Source: Isochrysis galbana (Eukaryota > Haptophyta > Isochrysidales > Isochrysidaceae). Taken from it: DNA of 64,000 bases. The notes below the pieces were generated by a model. The model saw only the letters and a list, made by a program, of their open reading frames with translations. It was not told the origin of the DNA and did not search any database. Positions 35,234-46,300 of the stretch are shown piece by piece (positions within the stretch are counted from its first letter, which is position 1; every line of letters begins with the position of its first letter). A program made the translations under genes and the position numbers. The stretch is from contig CM030935.1 in assembly GCA_018136815.1 (NCBI GenBank), forward strand, positions 5,928,351 to 5,992,350, read 5' to 3'.

Positions 35234-36377
35234 TGGTGCGTGCCCTGCGGCGGCTCATATGGCGAGGCCGCGGTGGAATCACGCGCACGTGGGGCATACT
35301 CACACTTGTGTACACCACATCGCTCCGCCTAGTACGCTCGCTCCCAGCCCCTTATCTCCTCCCAAGCCCTCTCTCACACTGAGGGGCTCGAAGCCTCCGG
35401 TGAGACGGCTGCTCCAGGCCGGATGGGGAGCGCTCCCTGCCACTGCCACGCGCCACTTCCGTCACACTTCTGGTTCATCACACATCCCTCTCACCGCGCT
35501 TCCCTTTTATCACAATCGCCAACGCGGTGCCTCTCGGCTTCCACGCGCCTCTCCTGGAGATGGGGGTGGTGAGTGCGCCCCGCCGCCGCCGCGTAGAGTG
35601 TGCCGCTTACACTCTTCCCTTTCCCGCCTCACACCTCCCACCATGGTGATCTCTTCCTCGATATTCCAACGATTTGTAGCCTCGCCCGCCGCCCACAGTA
35701 TAGACCGTGCCCCACTTGTCTCCCCTCGCACCTTTCACTGCGGCGGTGACAGTGTCTGATGTACCGGGGATGATGAACATGTCCCTCGCCCACCACACTC
35801 GGCGCGCCATTTGCGCGACTCCTTCCCTTCCCTCAAACTTCCCAACGCGGCGCTCTCGGCCCAACATGATCAACACGCACCTGGAAGTGGTATCGTGCCG
35901 CCGCATACACCCAATCGAAAGCGCACTGCTTTGCCGCCTTCGCTTGCATCGCGCGAGACAAGGCCGTTTCCTTCTTCCGACAGTGCATACTCCTACAGCG
36001 GGTCATTGCCGCCGCACGGAGCGCAGCAAAGGGGTGCCCGAGGGCGCACAGTCAGGCGCCTTTCTCGCACAATCCCCACGCAGAAATCTCGCCTTCGCAT
36101 ATCCACATGTTCCTGGGGTGGTAGCATGCCGCTACGCAGAGTGCCGCTTGTGCCCTTTCTCAACCTTCTGCCTTCCCATCGAGCCAATCCGCACGAAGAA
36201 TGCTACCCCAACTTAAGGCCGCCGCAGCGGGGCCAGTCGCGCTGCCGGAGTCCTCGCATCCTCCCGCTCGCCGCCAAATAGCCGCCTAGCCCCGTCGCAC
36301 GGGAGGCCGTCAGTCTGCATGCAACCGTGGAGGCGCCGCTGACGGCGCCCCCCTCCCCTCCCGCATCAACCGCGCAG
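35234..36377. other. Unresolved region, possible introns and small exons
   Basis: No long frame or recognisable motif. It may hold the intron(s) linking 35036-35233 to the exon starting at 36378. Confidence 0.3.
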
Positions 36378-38823
36378 GTGCGACCCCAAGCTCTTTGAGA
36401 AGGCGCGCGCCGCAACCGACGCGCTCGCGATGGCCGATGTGGACCAAGGTACCTGGGCGCGGCTCTGGCGCAGTGCGGGTGGCGAGGCGCGCTACGCATC
36501 GCTGCATATCGCGCGCGGCGAGCAGTGGGATGTGCTGCTGCACATCTTTAGCCCAGTCCACCGACTCCCGGCATCAGCGAGGTCGCGCGCAGGCGGGTCA
36601 ACCTCGGCGGCTGCGCGCAGCCCAGACGTCCTTCTGCCACTCGCTGACGACATCCCCGATAAGGTGCCCGTGCCGCCCGATCCAGTGGTCATGTCTCGGC
36701 ACGCCGACAATGTGCTCACGCTGCTCAAGCCATTGGTCGGCTCAATCGTCGTGAGCATGCGACGGCCAAACGGGCAGGTGCTGGGGAGCCCGCGCCTTCT
36801 CGACGCCCGCACGAGCAGCTCGCTCCTCCAGTTGGGCGGCCCAACGCGGACTTACAAGGCGACCACAAACATAGCGGCCCTGATCGAGGTGGTGATGCGC
36901 CATGCGGGGCAGCCCGACCAGGTGCAGGGCAACCTGCCGTACATCGATTCCACCTTCCTCGACTACTTTTATGACCAGGAGCGCGGGCCGGCCGTCGCAG
37001 AGTCCGCCGTGCCACAGCCCACCGGACCGCCGCCAGTGCACGTAGTCCGTCCGGGGCCCCCACCGCCCGCCTCGGTCAAGTTGGAGACGGACACACCCAA
37101 GGGGGCGCCTGCCAAGGTGGTGGCGGCCACGCCGTCGCCCACCCAGCCCTCGCCCATTAGGGCGGCTATTGCGGCGCCTCCGTCCACGCCCACCAAGGCG
37201 GAGCGGGCGAACAAGCCGACGCCCATCCAGCCTTCCTCGGTCAAGTGGGAGGCGCAGACGAACAAGCCGCCGCCCGTCCAGCGCCCACTGGTCAGACCCG
37301 AGTCGCAAACAGCCAGGTCCGAGCCACCCAAGCCAGCTGCGATCACGCCGGAGCCGCCCAAGCTGCCACCCGACATTCCGGAGCCGCCCAAGCCGCCACC
37401 CAGCGTTCCCGGGCCGCCCCAGCCGGCGGCCACGGTTCCACAGCCGCCTAAGCCGACGCCCACCATCCCGGAGCCACCCAAGCCGGCGCCCACCATCCCG
37501 GAGCCGCCGAGGCTCGCAACTTCCACGCGGGAGCCGCCCGAGCCGGCGCCCACCGTGCCGATGACGTCCAAGCCAACGCCTTCCATTCCTGAACCGCTCA
37601 ATCCAGCGCCCACCATTCCGGAGCCGCCCAGGCGAGCGGCCACGGTTCCGCAGTCGCCCAAGCCGGCGCCCACCATCCTGGAGCAGCCCAAGCCATCGCC
37701 CACCATCCCGGAACCGCCCAACCTAGCTGCTCCCACGCAGGAGCCGCCCAAGCCGGCGCCCACCAATCCGGAACCGCCCAAGCCAATGGCCGCTAGGCCT
37801 GAGCCGCCCAAGCCGGCGCCCACTACGCCGAAGCTGCCCGGCGAGGTGGCAACTGCCCAGCCACATAAGCTGGCCCCGCCTGTTCCGGAGCCGCCCAAGC
37901 CGGCGATTGTGAAGCCTTCGCCGCCCAAGGCAGCTCCGCTCAATGAGCCTGAGGTGCCACTCGGCCCAATGTCCGCTCTCCCTATGGAGATGGCCGGATT
38001 CGAGACGTTGAATCGGCGGCCAAATGGGCTCGCCAGCCGCTACGGGCGCCACGGCGTCGGCTGTGCTGCCCACGCGCGCGCGAGGCGCATGTTGCGCCGG
38101 TTGGCGTTGCCGTCGGCGGGCGCCGAGGTGAGATCGGCGCTGCTCGTCGGCGAGACGCGCGGCGCTGGCACGTCGGCCCTTGCTGCATGGGCAGCCGCCA
38201 TGGCGATTGACGCCGGCGAACTCGAAGGCGCCACCTTCCTCTCCCTCGCCGATTTCTTGGAGAATTCAAATGGGGGCGACCTCGTCGCCGCACTCTGCGA
38301 AGCCTTCCGCAAGGCGCGCGCGCAACGACGGTTCGCGCTCGTCCTCGATGACGTACATGCCCTCTGCGACTTAGGCGGCCCATCGCTTGCGCCAGTGCTC
38401 GCTTCTCTGCTACGTGAGCCGCTCGACTCCGTGCCGTTGGAGGACGACCGCTCGCTGCTCGTGCTCGCCACGTGCACACGTGGGGACGAGTCGGCCCTCA
38501 GTGACATCTTTGACGTGAGCATCCAGGTGCCGCTGCTACGCGGAGAAAAGGCGATTGCCGAGGCGCTGCGCGCCTCACAAGCGCCGCCGCTGCATCCGGA
38601 TGCTGTCGAGCTGGCCGCCGCGACTGTCGCCGACGAGTGTCCAAATGGCGTGCCGATACGCACACTCTTCCGACGCGCCGACCGGGCAGCTGCACTCGCC
38701 GCGATCGATGCGGTCAACGGTGAAACTCAAGTGGACTTCGAAGCCTGCGCCGAGGCCGGCGTGAGCCCAGAGGCGGCGCTCCAATTGTCCGCCTTCGAGG
38801 AGGAGTGGGATGTTGACGGATGA
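36378..38823 (+). CDS. Proline-rich protein with degenerate NSF-D2-like AAA domain
   Basis: The open frame runs from an apparent splice acceptor (CGCGCAG at 36371-36377), with ATG at 36430 as an alternative start (797 residues). The N-terminal ~200 residues (ARLWRSAGGEARYASLHIAR...) belong to no family I recognise. A ~230-residue linker is made of PEPPKPAPT-type repeats. The C-terminus matches the second AAA domain of NSF: SALLVGETRGAGTSALAAWA in the P-loop position, RRFALVLDDVHAL as Walker B, and LLVLATCTRGDESAL. The P-loop lacks the invariant Lys (GAGTS instead of SGKT), so ATP hydrolysis is unlikely; NSF D2 itself is mainly structural. The first NSF domains are absent. Function is unknown. 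Confidence 0.7.
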
Positions 38824-39065
38824 GCCGTGGAATACGCCCCACACTCTCGCGTTGCGGGAAGTCTAGGGTGAGGATTGTTGTCGTGATTGAGGACATACTA
38901 GAGTGCGCGCGCGTGCGTCCTCGGCTCTGTGGAGAGCATGCATGTCGGGAAAGCGGCCTGGCTGAGATGCGAGGTGTGCTTGATGGCGCTGTGTGCATCG
39001 AGGAGAGGGGACTGGGTGCGCGTGGTGTGTATCTTTTGGTGTTGGGCAGTAGCATCTTAGGTTCG
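38824..39065. other. 3' flank of the NSF-like gene
   Basis: No features seen. Confidence 0.4.
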
Positions 39066-39380
39066 AGCCACAACTATCGTTAAAACGATAGGGTCATGGA
39101 GCGGGCTGCTGCGCGCTGCTTCCCTCGCCGCCAACCCCAACGCCGCCGCGTATCGGGCGATAGCGGCCCTAGCTCCACGTCACGCACCCGAGGCGCCCGC
39201 GAGAGGGCGCCCCCCTCTTCGGGGACTACGACGCCGCACACCCTCCACCACCCGCTTCTAGGCCACAGATGTCCAAGCGGGCCTCCAACCTCACATGGAC
39301 ATTCCGGGCTCAGGAAGGTGCAACTCGAGGTTCGTTCCCTTTTTTTGTTACACCCTTGCCGTCTATTTGGGTACAAAATT
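39066..39380 (+). mobile_element. 5' end of retroelement (copy C)
   Basis: Palindrome CTATCGTTAAAACGATAG at 39074-39091, GGGTC, then ATG at 39096 (MERAAARCFPRRQPQRRRVS). The frame stays open for 98 codons and is basic and Pro/Ser-rich, like ORF1 starts of the other copies. Confidence 0.6.
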
Positions 39381-39528
39381 CTTACTGACCCCTAATTTAG
39401 ACACTATTCTCTTCCGTACACCGTGTCTTGCCACCTTCCTCGGGGAAGAAACGCGAGCCAGAAGAACACCCACCATCCAATCTACCCTAGAAACAAACTA
39501 TTGTTATGGTTTGACAACTAACTTTATA

Positions 39529-41307
39529 CTACCTCCATCCCAAAACTGAATGGCCTAGTAGCTTTAGACTTAAAAAAAAACGCTACTCCTTGCTCCTGGA
39601 GAGCTGGAGCTCAGAGTATGCTGTTTAGGGTACATTGGGGCTTGACCCCGTTACTTCCATCACCATCTTACTCTTAAGGCTCCATACAAACAATAGCACT
39701 TTCCAAGGGAGGTCTCACATCCTGTCTCTGGTGTGCGGCAGGGCATACTCGTTCGAACCATTCGCCGCAATAATGCACTCACACACCATACTCTTAGTAT
39801 CAAACAGTTTGTCTAGCTTCTCTGAAGGATATTCATTGAAAGCTGCGAGGCATTGGTCGGTGAACGTGTTCAAATTGAAGTTGCGATGCTTTGGTAGCCG
39901 CGAGTCCATCGACTTGAAAAAAACCAGGTCGCAAGCATTCGTGTCCGGAGAGTTTGCGACTTGCGGAAAGAATACAATCTCAGGCCCAGCCCAGCGGCCC
40001 TTTGGTTTGCACAGCATACTAGCAAGCCTCTTTTCCATCGAATCTCCACTGTCCTTGCTCATGTGAGGCGTCGCGTTGTCCATCTGTAGCGTGACCCGTG
40101 ATGCGTTCGGAAGCTTGCTGCGGATGGCTGGGATCACAAGCGTTCGCATCATCGACTCGAATTTTTCAGCATCCATCGTCACATCAACAGTCCTTAGGTC
40201 TCCTTTCTTCAGCCCTGTGCGCTTATCACCTCTCTTTGCAACCACCTTCTCGCACACACGCCAAGCTCCCACGAGACCATCAAAGTTGTGCACCGGATTC
40301 GGACGAGCAATCGCACACAACAGCATCACTTTCCCCACGAAACGCTTGGACACAAGCTTTTGCTTCGGCTTCTGCACACCGGGTGGGAGCTTCAGCTTGC
40401 CACCATGGCGATACACATAAAACCATTTCTCATCTATGTCAATATGGAGCTCCCATTTGTTGTTCACATTGTCTTTTGCCCACTGTAGACGCGAGTCGAT
40501 CATCGCTCCAGTGAGCGCCGGCCTCGTGGACTTGCCAACGACGCGCCACTTCTTCTTCTTCATGAAGCGTTGCACCGTTGACGAAGGCAGACCTGTCATT
40601 TCTTCGATTTCGGCAAAGGTGAGATCATATGCATTCTCACGGAGCACCTCCTCCAAATGCTCCGCCTCCTGCCGGCCAATGCGCTCTGGCCGTCCGCCTG
40701 CACCCTTACGCGATGCGGGCAGCTTGCCCTCTTGTGCCAAGCGCCTGCTCACCTTGGCCGGGTACTTACGACTAACATGATACTTCTCACACAGGCTGGC
40801 ATGGGCTCGCTTCCACTCGCGCCCGAACTTCGGCTGCGGAAGCCGTTCGTATGCCACAGCGACCGCAGCCTGACGATTCGGCGTCAGACTGCAACGCCTC
40901 TTCTTCCCTGCTCGGCGCCCATCATGGCCGTCGCTGCCGGGCGAGTCCGACGGCTGAGGGGGTGTGGATGGCTGCAGCTCGCTGCTCGCCGGCTGGCGCG
41001 GCGCTGAGGGCCCGCCGGTTCGCCTCCCATGTTGCGGAGGCTCTTTGATCTTGAGCCTCGCCATCGGGTGATTGCGCTTCCTTGTCTTGTCCGCGGAACT
41101 CGCGGGAACACTTCCCGCCGGGAGTGATATAGCGAGATTCACAAAACTCAGACAGATTGAAAAGGATAAACAAAATACTAAAGGCTCTTTAACCTTGATA
41201 GGATTAAGCCCCAATGTACCCGCTATCCTTAGGTTAAGAGTGTTTTTTTTAACGAGTTGTTTATGCCCTGCCAAAGCCCGATCCTTTCAGTTTTGGGATG
41301 GAGGTAG
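39529..41307 (-). mobile_element. Mariner-like DNA transposon, complete with TIRs and TA duplication
   Basis: Terminal inverted repeats CTACCTCCATCCCAAAACTG at 39529 and its complement ending at 41307, flanked by TA on both sides (39527-39528, 41308-41309). Length 1,779 bp. The TIR resembles the CTCCNTCCGTCCC-type ends of plant mariner/Stowaway elements. It sits inside the 5' palindrome of a retroelement. Confidence 0.92.
39715..41064 (-). CDS. Mariner-type transposase
   Basis: 449 residues from the ATG at 41064; the open frame extends upstream to 41274 within the TIR region. An N-terminal Pro/Ser/basic segment is followed by helix-turn-helix-like sequence (LTFAEIEEMTGLPSSTVQRF). The catalytic core has LHIDIDEKWFYVYR (first D), VTLQMDNATPHM (second D) and SPDTNACDLVFFKSMDSR (third acidic residue, DDD type). 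No stop or frameshift is visible, so the protein could be functional. It cuts and pastes its own element. Confidence 0.9.
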   Translation of the reverse strand: MARLKIKEPPQHGRRTGGPSAPRQPASSELQPSTPPQPSDSPGSDGHDGRRAGKKRRCSLTPNRQAAVAVAYERLPQPKFGREWKRAHASLCEKYHVSRKYPAKVSRRLAQEGKLPASRKGAGGRPERIGRQEAEHLEEVLRENAYDLTFAEIEEMTGLPSSTVQRFMKKKKWRVVGKSTRPALTGAMIDSRLQWAKDNVNNKWELHIDIDEKWFYVYRHGGKLKLPPGVQKPKQKLVSKRFVGKVMLLCAIARPNPVHNFDGLVGAWRVCEKVVAKRGDKRTGLKKGDLRTVDVTMDAEKFESMMRTLVIPAIRSKLPNASRVTLQMDNATPHMSKDSGDSMEKRLASMLCKPKGRWAGPEIVFFPQVANSPDTNACDLVFFKSMDSRLPKHRNFNLNTFTDQCLAAFNEYPSEKLDKLFDTKSMVCECIIAANGSNEYALPHTRDRM

Positions 41308-41319
41308 TAGTTAGACGCG

Positions 41320-41913
41320 ATGGAGCGCGCCGGCGCGACTCCCCTCTCTCTCGGGCCCCCCGCCGAGGGCAGCCCCCCTGCCCCCATGGACCAGTCGCTT
41401 GCGAAGCGACCGCGCCCACCCTCAGAGGCCGAGCAGGTGCGTGCGACCCGCGTCGCACCACACGGCCCGTGGCCCTGGCCACACCACCCACAGCAGCCAT
41501 GCTGGCCTCCCCCATGGGAGGCAGCAGACTGCAGGCCACAGAAGAACAGCATCATGCGGACAAGACCGACGCTCCAATGGGCATGCCTTATGGCAGAGGC
41601 CCCTCTCACCCTGGCCAGGGCCGCGCCGCCTCGGCGGCGCGGCTCAAGGCTGGGTGGCCCTCATGGGCACAACACATTGACAAACACCAACATCTCAAAT
41701 GCGCATACACAACTCTGTCCACAGAGAGAGAGAGAGAGACTGACAGGCACGACGCCCAGACGCCACGCACGAACAACACTACCGAAATACATGGAATACC
41801 CGCTGGCTGACGAATACGCCATTCGCAAAGGAAAAATCGCGCTCGACGCGATTTCGGTTTCCGACATCACCAAAGAAGCGCTAAAAAAGATGCGCTTCCT
41901 GTGCGTTCCGTGA
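41320..41913 (+). CDS. Retroelement ORF1-like protein (copy D)
   Basis: A 197-codon frame starts MERAGATPLSLGPPAEGSPP, then PMDQSLAKRPRPPSEAEQV, which parallels the MDTPLSPKRPRQDDPP of other copies. It has a basic, nuclear-localisation-like cluster and ends in EYAIRKGKIALDAISVSDI then a short tail. Its 5' palindrome is split by the mariner insertion at 39529-41307. Longest surviving ORF1 of the family in this window. Confidence 0.5.
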   Translation: MERAGATPLSLGPPAEGSPPAPMDQSLAKRPRPPSEAEQVRATRVAPHGPWPWPHHPQQPCWPPPWEAADCRPQKNSIMRTRPTLQWACLMAEAPLTLARAAPPRRRGSRLGGPHGHNTLTNTNISNAHTQLCPQRERERLTGTTPRRHARTTLPKYMEYPLADEYAIRKGKIALDAISVSDITKEALKKMRFLCVP

Positions 41914-41929
41914 TAAGGATACGTTAGTG

Positions 41930-42443
41930 TGGAGAGTGTTGACGTGAGTGTAGTGTCATCTCGTCGGTCCATCGGCCCCGGACCGTCTGTCGTCTGTCGT
42001 TCTTCGTTCGTCGCTCTCGTTCTCGTTCTCGTTCCCGTTCTCGTCCCTCGTTCTCAACACTACCTCAATACCAAACCTCACCAATCCCCAAGCCTCAGCT
42101 TATCCAACCCGATCCACCCAGCTATGTCCGCTCCGTCGTCGCGCTCGCCCTCGCCCAAGCCCGTCCTCCCGCCTTTCTATGTTGAGGAGGTGGTCCAGCC
42201 CGTCATTGGCCACCCCCCAACTTCCGCCGCGCCTCTCGCCGCTTCCCTTCCGTCCCTTCTGTTCCCATCTGAGGCAGTGGTAACCTCGGATCCGTCAGAG
42301 GAGGGAGGGGGAGGGGGAGAGAGGGGCGCGCTCGGGCCACGCTCGCGAGAAGAGAGAGGGGGTGCGGGGGGGGGGGGGGGGAGCCCCCCTCCTGTATCAC
42401 TGTGTTTTGGACTGTGTTTGGCTGTGTTTGTACAAATGTAAAA
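41930..42443 (+). mobile_element. Diverged copy of the leader-ORF element
   Basis: A GTTCTCGTTCTCGTTCCCGT leader and a CCTCACCAATCCCCAAGCCT stretch precede an ATG at 42124 (MSAPSSRSPSPKPVLPPFYV). The encoded start parallels those at 52743 and 33835. The ORF degenerates in a G-run near 42370. Confidence 0.5.
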
Positions 42444-42505
42444 CACAGCCTGTTTTTACTGTATTTGGAGACGCTCCTGCTGTGTTTCCCAGCTAGGCGC
42501 CGGGA
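42390..42505 (+). repeat. Partial relative of the 13190 MITE
   Basis: Repeats of CTGTGTTTGGCTGTGTTTG and an end GCTGTGTTTCCCAGCTAGG resemble the interior and right end of the 13190-13375 element. The left end was not found. Confidence 0.4.
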
Positions 42506-42570
42506 GGCAGGAGGGCACCCAGGGCCAGCGAGGCGAGCGAGGGAGTAGAATGTTATCGACACGATCCGGA

Positions 42571-42645
42571 GTAGAGCTCGCTGCGTTCAACGCCGCTCCC
42601 CCCTGCGTTATAAGGGGGAGCGGCGTTGAACGCAGCCATCTCTAC
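42571..42645. repeat. Long perfect hairpin
   Basis: Arms 42571-42602 and 42614-42645 are complementary over 32 bp except for about three positions; the central 23 bp (GCTGCGTTCAACGCCGCTCC + CCC) pair perfectly. The 11-bp loop is CTGCGTTATAA. It could be a fold-back MITE or an RNA hairpin. Confidence 0.9.
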
Positions 42646-42739
42646 TTGGGGTGCTATGCACGGGAGGTATTATTAGACCTATAATTGGCTCGCGGCAGTT
42701 ACCTTCTTTCGCCCTCCTCGCGGCGGTTGGAACGCGCGG

Positions 42740-43110
42740 AGAGGAGAGAGGGAGAGGGAGAGGGAGAGAGAGACACATGGGTGAGAGGGAAGACAGAATA
42801 AAAGAGAGAGATAAAAATCAAGTGAGGGGGACAGTTCAGAGGGGGGAAGGCGCAACACCAGCTCAACGCGAGGGTATGCGTACTTCATTCAGAGAATGAA
42901 AACCGTATAAATGAGGGGAGGGGTTCATGCCTGACTCTCGGGAGTTGATGGGGGGGAGGGAAGTCGAGAGGGGGGGGGGGATATGGACCGGCCCGCCCCC
43001 CCCCCCCCCCCCCTTTCCCATAATTTCCAACGGACAGAGAGAGATAAAAGAGGGGGGGGGGAGGGGGGGAGGACGGGGGAGTGGGGGAGAGGGAAGCAGC
43101 AGAAGGAGAG
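42740..43110. repeat. Purine-rich low-complexity 5' flank, with possible TATA box
   Basis: GAGAGG-type units, a G10/C16 run near 42970-43012 and further GGGGAG runs precede the ART-ankyrin gene. CCGTATAAATGAGG at about 42901-42914 is a candidate TATA element about 430 bp 5' of the start. Confidence 0.7.
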
Positions 43111-43339
43111 AGTTCTCGCGCGTACTTGATAAGAAGAGAGGCGGAGGGAGGAGTGCCGAGGAGTTGGCGACTTCCGTCTCCACCGTCTCTGCCCAGGCCC
43201 ATCTACTACCACTTCGACTCGATTTATTGATGCTTTTGAAGGCGTTCCCGCGAGGCGTGCGCGGAGAGGAGCGACGAGCGACGAGCGAAAGAACGAGGAG
43301 GAGGGAGAGAGAGAGCCAGAGCCAGAGCCAGAGAGCCGG

Positions 43340-46300
43340 ATGTCCGAGCTAGGCTTCAGTTGGCTCTCCCCATCGAGCAGCATGCCTCGTGGCGGGCTGC
43401 CTCCTCTCCACCGCTCGACAGTCGCTAGTGTCCCTCTTCACATGCTCTCCTCCACGAGGGCAGAGAGGGATTCCCTCGCCCTCTCTCTCTCTTCCACGAG
43501 GGCAGAGAGGGATTCCCTTGCCCTCCGCCTTCAGGAGAGCGAGCAGAAGCTCAAGGACGCGAGGGAGGAGGCGGCGCGTGCCGAGGAGCGCCGGAAGGAC
43601 GTGGAGAGGAGGTGCTTCGAAGCGGAGGAGAGAGAGGCCAGGGCGAGGACGGAAGAGAGGCTGGGGAGGGATGGGGAGGGAGAGGATGAAGATGCGCGAT
43701 CCCTCGTGCAGCAGCTGCAGGCCCAGCTCGACGAGGCGCACCGGATGCTAGAGGAGGCGCACCGACAACTGGACGAGAGTACACGGCATGAGCCCCCCAT
43801 GCTTGCCGCCTCTCTGGTGGCCCAGCAGCCGCTGGCCATCGCCAGGGAGCCGTCCCTCCACCGGATGGCGTCGTCTATCCGCGAGGTGGCGGAGGCGATG
43901 CGCGAGGAGCGTAGGCAGAAGTCGTGGGAGCTGATCCAGGCTGCTCGCGAGGACGCCCTCCTCGAGGCGCGGCTCGCCAAGGAGGACGAGGTCGAGCACT
44001 GGCAGCCCAAGTCGTGGGTATCGTCGTTGCACGAAGTGCCGGACGGGCTCGCCAAGGTGATCATGGAGCCCATCGTGGAGAAGCTCGACCACCTCGAGGA
44101 TCACGACTCCGATCAGGCGCGGCGCACACAGCTTGCCTTCCTGCGCAACCTGGGCAAACGCTGTCGTGGGCTCGAGAAGGGCCACGACCAGGAGTTGATG
44201 CTCGAGCTGCTGAAGGCTGGGCGCGCCGGCTTGCTCGAGCGGCTAGCGTCCGTGCTTACGCGCGGCATCAAGGACCTTGCGGACGCCGAGGCGGCGACGG
44301 GCGCCGAACTGCACGCCAAGTTTGTGGCGGAAGAGCTGCCAGACTTGTCATATGGCAAGCTTAACTCCTTCTTCGAAGGGCTGGAAGGGCTCATCGGCTC
44401 GCCCAACCCTAACTTGCTTGACACGATGGCGCACGAGCATTGCGCCGGGCCGGACGCGAAGTACATGTTCACCACGCTCAACTACTCCATTTCCACCTTC
44501 TCGTCGTGGGAGTGGTACTTCGTGTACGACCCCGACAAGGGCAGGACTGAGGTGCTGCCCGCCGACGGAGACTGGCCGACCGAGCAATACCCGCTCGCGG
44601 TGGTCCCCTCGGGCGAGACCCGCCGCTACCGGAAGGTTCTCTCGCTCGCCTCGTTTGAGCGCGTGCTGCGCGAGAAGAACCAGAAGCTCGAGGCAGTCGG
44701 CGCCAATAAGCTCCAGACAGTCGAGTTCGTCGCGTCCCGGCTCTACACCGGGCCGATGTTCATGAAATACAACACTGCGTTGCGCGCTTGCGGCAAGGAC
44801 CCGCGCTTCGTCGAATTCTTCAAGAAGCTCAACCACGGTAACATGTACACGACGACGCTGCACGTCATCAACTCGGCAATCGTCAAGCTAGGCAAGATCA
44901 CCGCGCAGAGCAAGGTCTATCGCGGCATCAGCGGCCGAACCCTCCCCAAGGATTTCATGGACCCCGCCCGAACTGAGCCGAGGGGCGGCATCGAGGTGCG
45001 CCGCTCTGCGGCTGGACGCGCACCGCCACCCATCCCGCTGACCGCTGCACCCGCGCGTGCCCACCGCTCTCCTCCGCCCTTCTCCGCTCGCAGCTGGGCT
45101 TCATGAGCACCACACACGACAAGTCCGTAGCCGTGCACTACGCGCAGAAGAAGGGCGTCGTCTTCGAGATCCAAATGGGAATGATCGATCGTGGCGCCGA
45201 CCTCAGCTGGCTCTCGCAGTACCCGCACGAGAGGGAGCTGCTCTTCTCGCCGCTCACGGGCTGCGAAATCATCGACCTCGAGGTCGAGGGCTCGCTGCTT
45301 GTCGCCAAGGTCCGGCTGTCCGTCAACTTGACCACGCCTACCATTGAGCAAGTCATCGCAAAGATGCAGTCGGCTAACCTGCAGCTCCTCGATAACATTC
45401 GCGCCAACGTGCTGCAAGCCAACCCGCCTGCGCGCGTTCTGCTCGCGCTCGACGGGCTGCGGAATACTCAGGCGGCGCGCGACCCGGCCTTCTTTAACGA
45501 CGCCTCCAATTTTCGCTCGGCGACGGAGGTTGCGCTTTCGGAGCAGAAGGAGGCGTTCGCTGTGCTTGCTGACGAGAGGCTGTGGGAGGAGGTCGCCCGA
45601 GAGGGTGACGGCGACGAGCAGGTCGTGGAGAGCCTGTCAACGCGGATGTGGAACGCCGCTTTGGTCTCGGCACGATCGAGCCAGCACGGTGCAGCCATCC
45701 AGCTGCTGCGCCAATCGATGCGCCGCGAGCTAGTGGAAGAACGCTTGTCGCCTCGGAGGCGCGCGTTGGCCTCGTCCGGCGGTAGACCCAGCACGGGCGA
45801 GGACACGCCTTCCTCAGGTCCGGCACATCGGAAGGAGGCGATGCTCAGCAGGATCCACTCTGCCGTCGGGGCGGACGGCATCGATCTCGCCGGCTTCTTG
45901 GCATTGGCCACCGAATTGCTGCCACAGCTGCCGCCGGAACAGGTGCCACTCGTTTTCAAGCAATGTGACATCGACCGCAGCGGCAGGATCAACTCTGCCG
46001 AGGCGAAGGAGGTGATGGAAAAGCTGATCGATCTCGAGGGCGGCAATCGGCGCACCGGGATGCAAAGCAAGGGCAACAAGCCGCTCTTCGCCACAAAGGC
46101 GTCTATGGGACCATCCAAGACGCGCAGGATGTCGCTGATGGAGTCGTCGACTGACACGCTCCCCAAGACGGAACGCGAGCTTAAGATCGCGGCCGCTATC
46201 GATGAGGCGCTGCAAAAGGCCAGCGGGCCGGAGCAACAAGAGGATATCCGGTTGGTGGTTCGTCTCCTCGAGCTAGGAGCACCACAGCCGTGGCCTTCTA

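Noticed and set aside
36742-37943. Long minus-strand Gly-rich frames
   Set aside because: Antisense of the PEPPKP repeats; low-complexity shadow.
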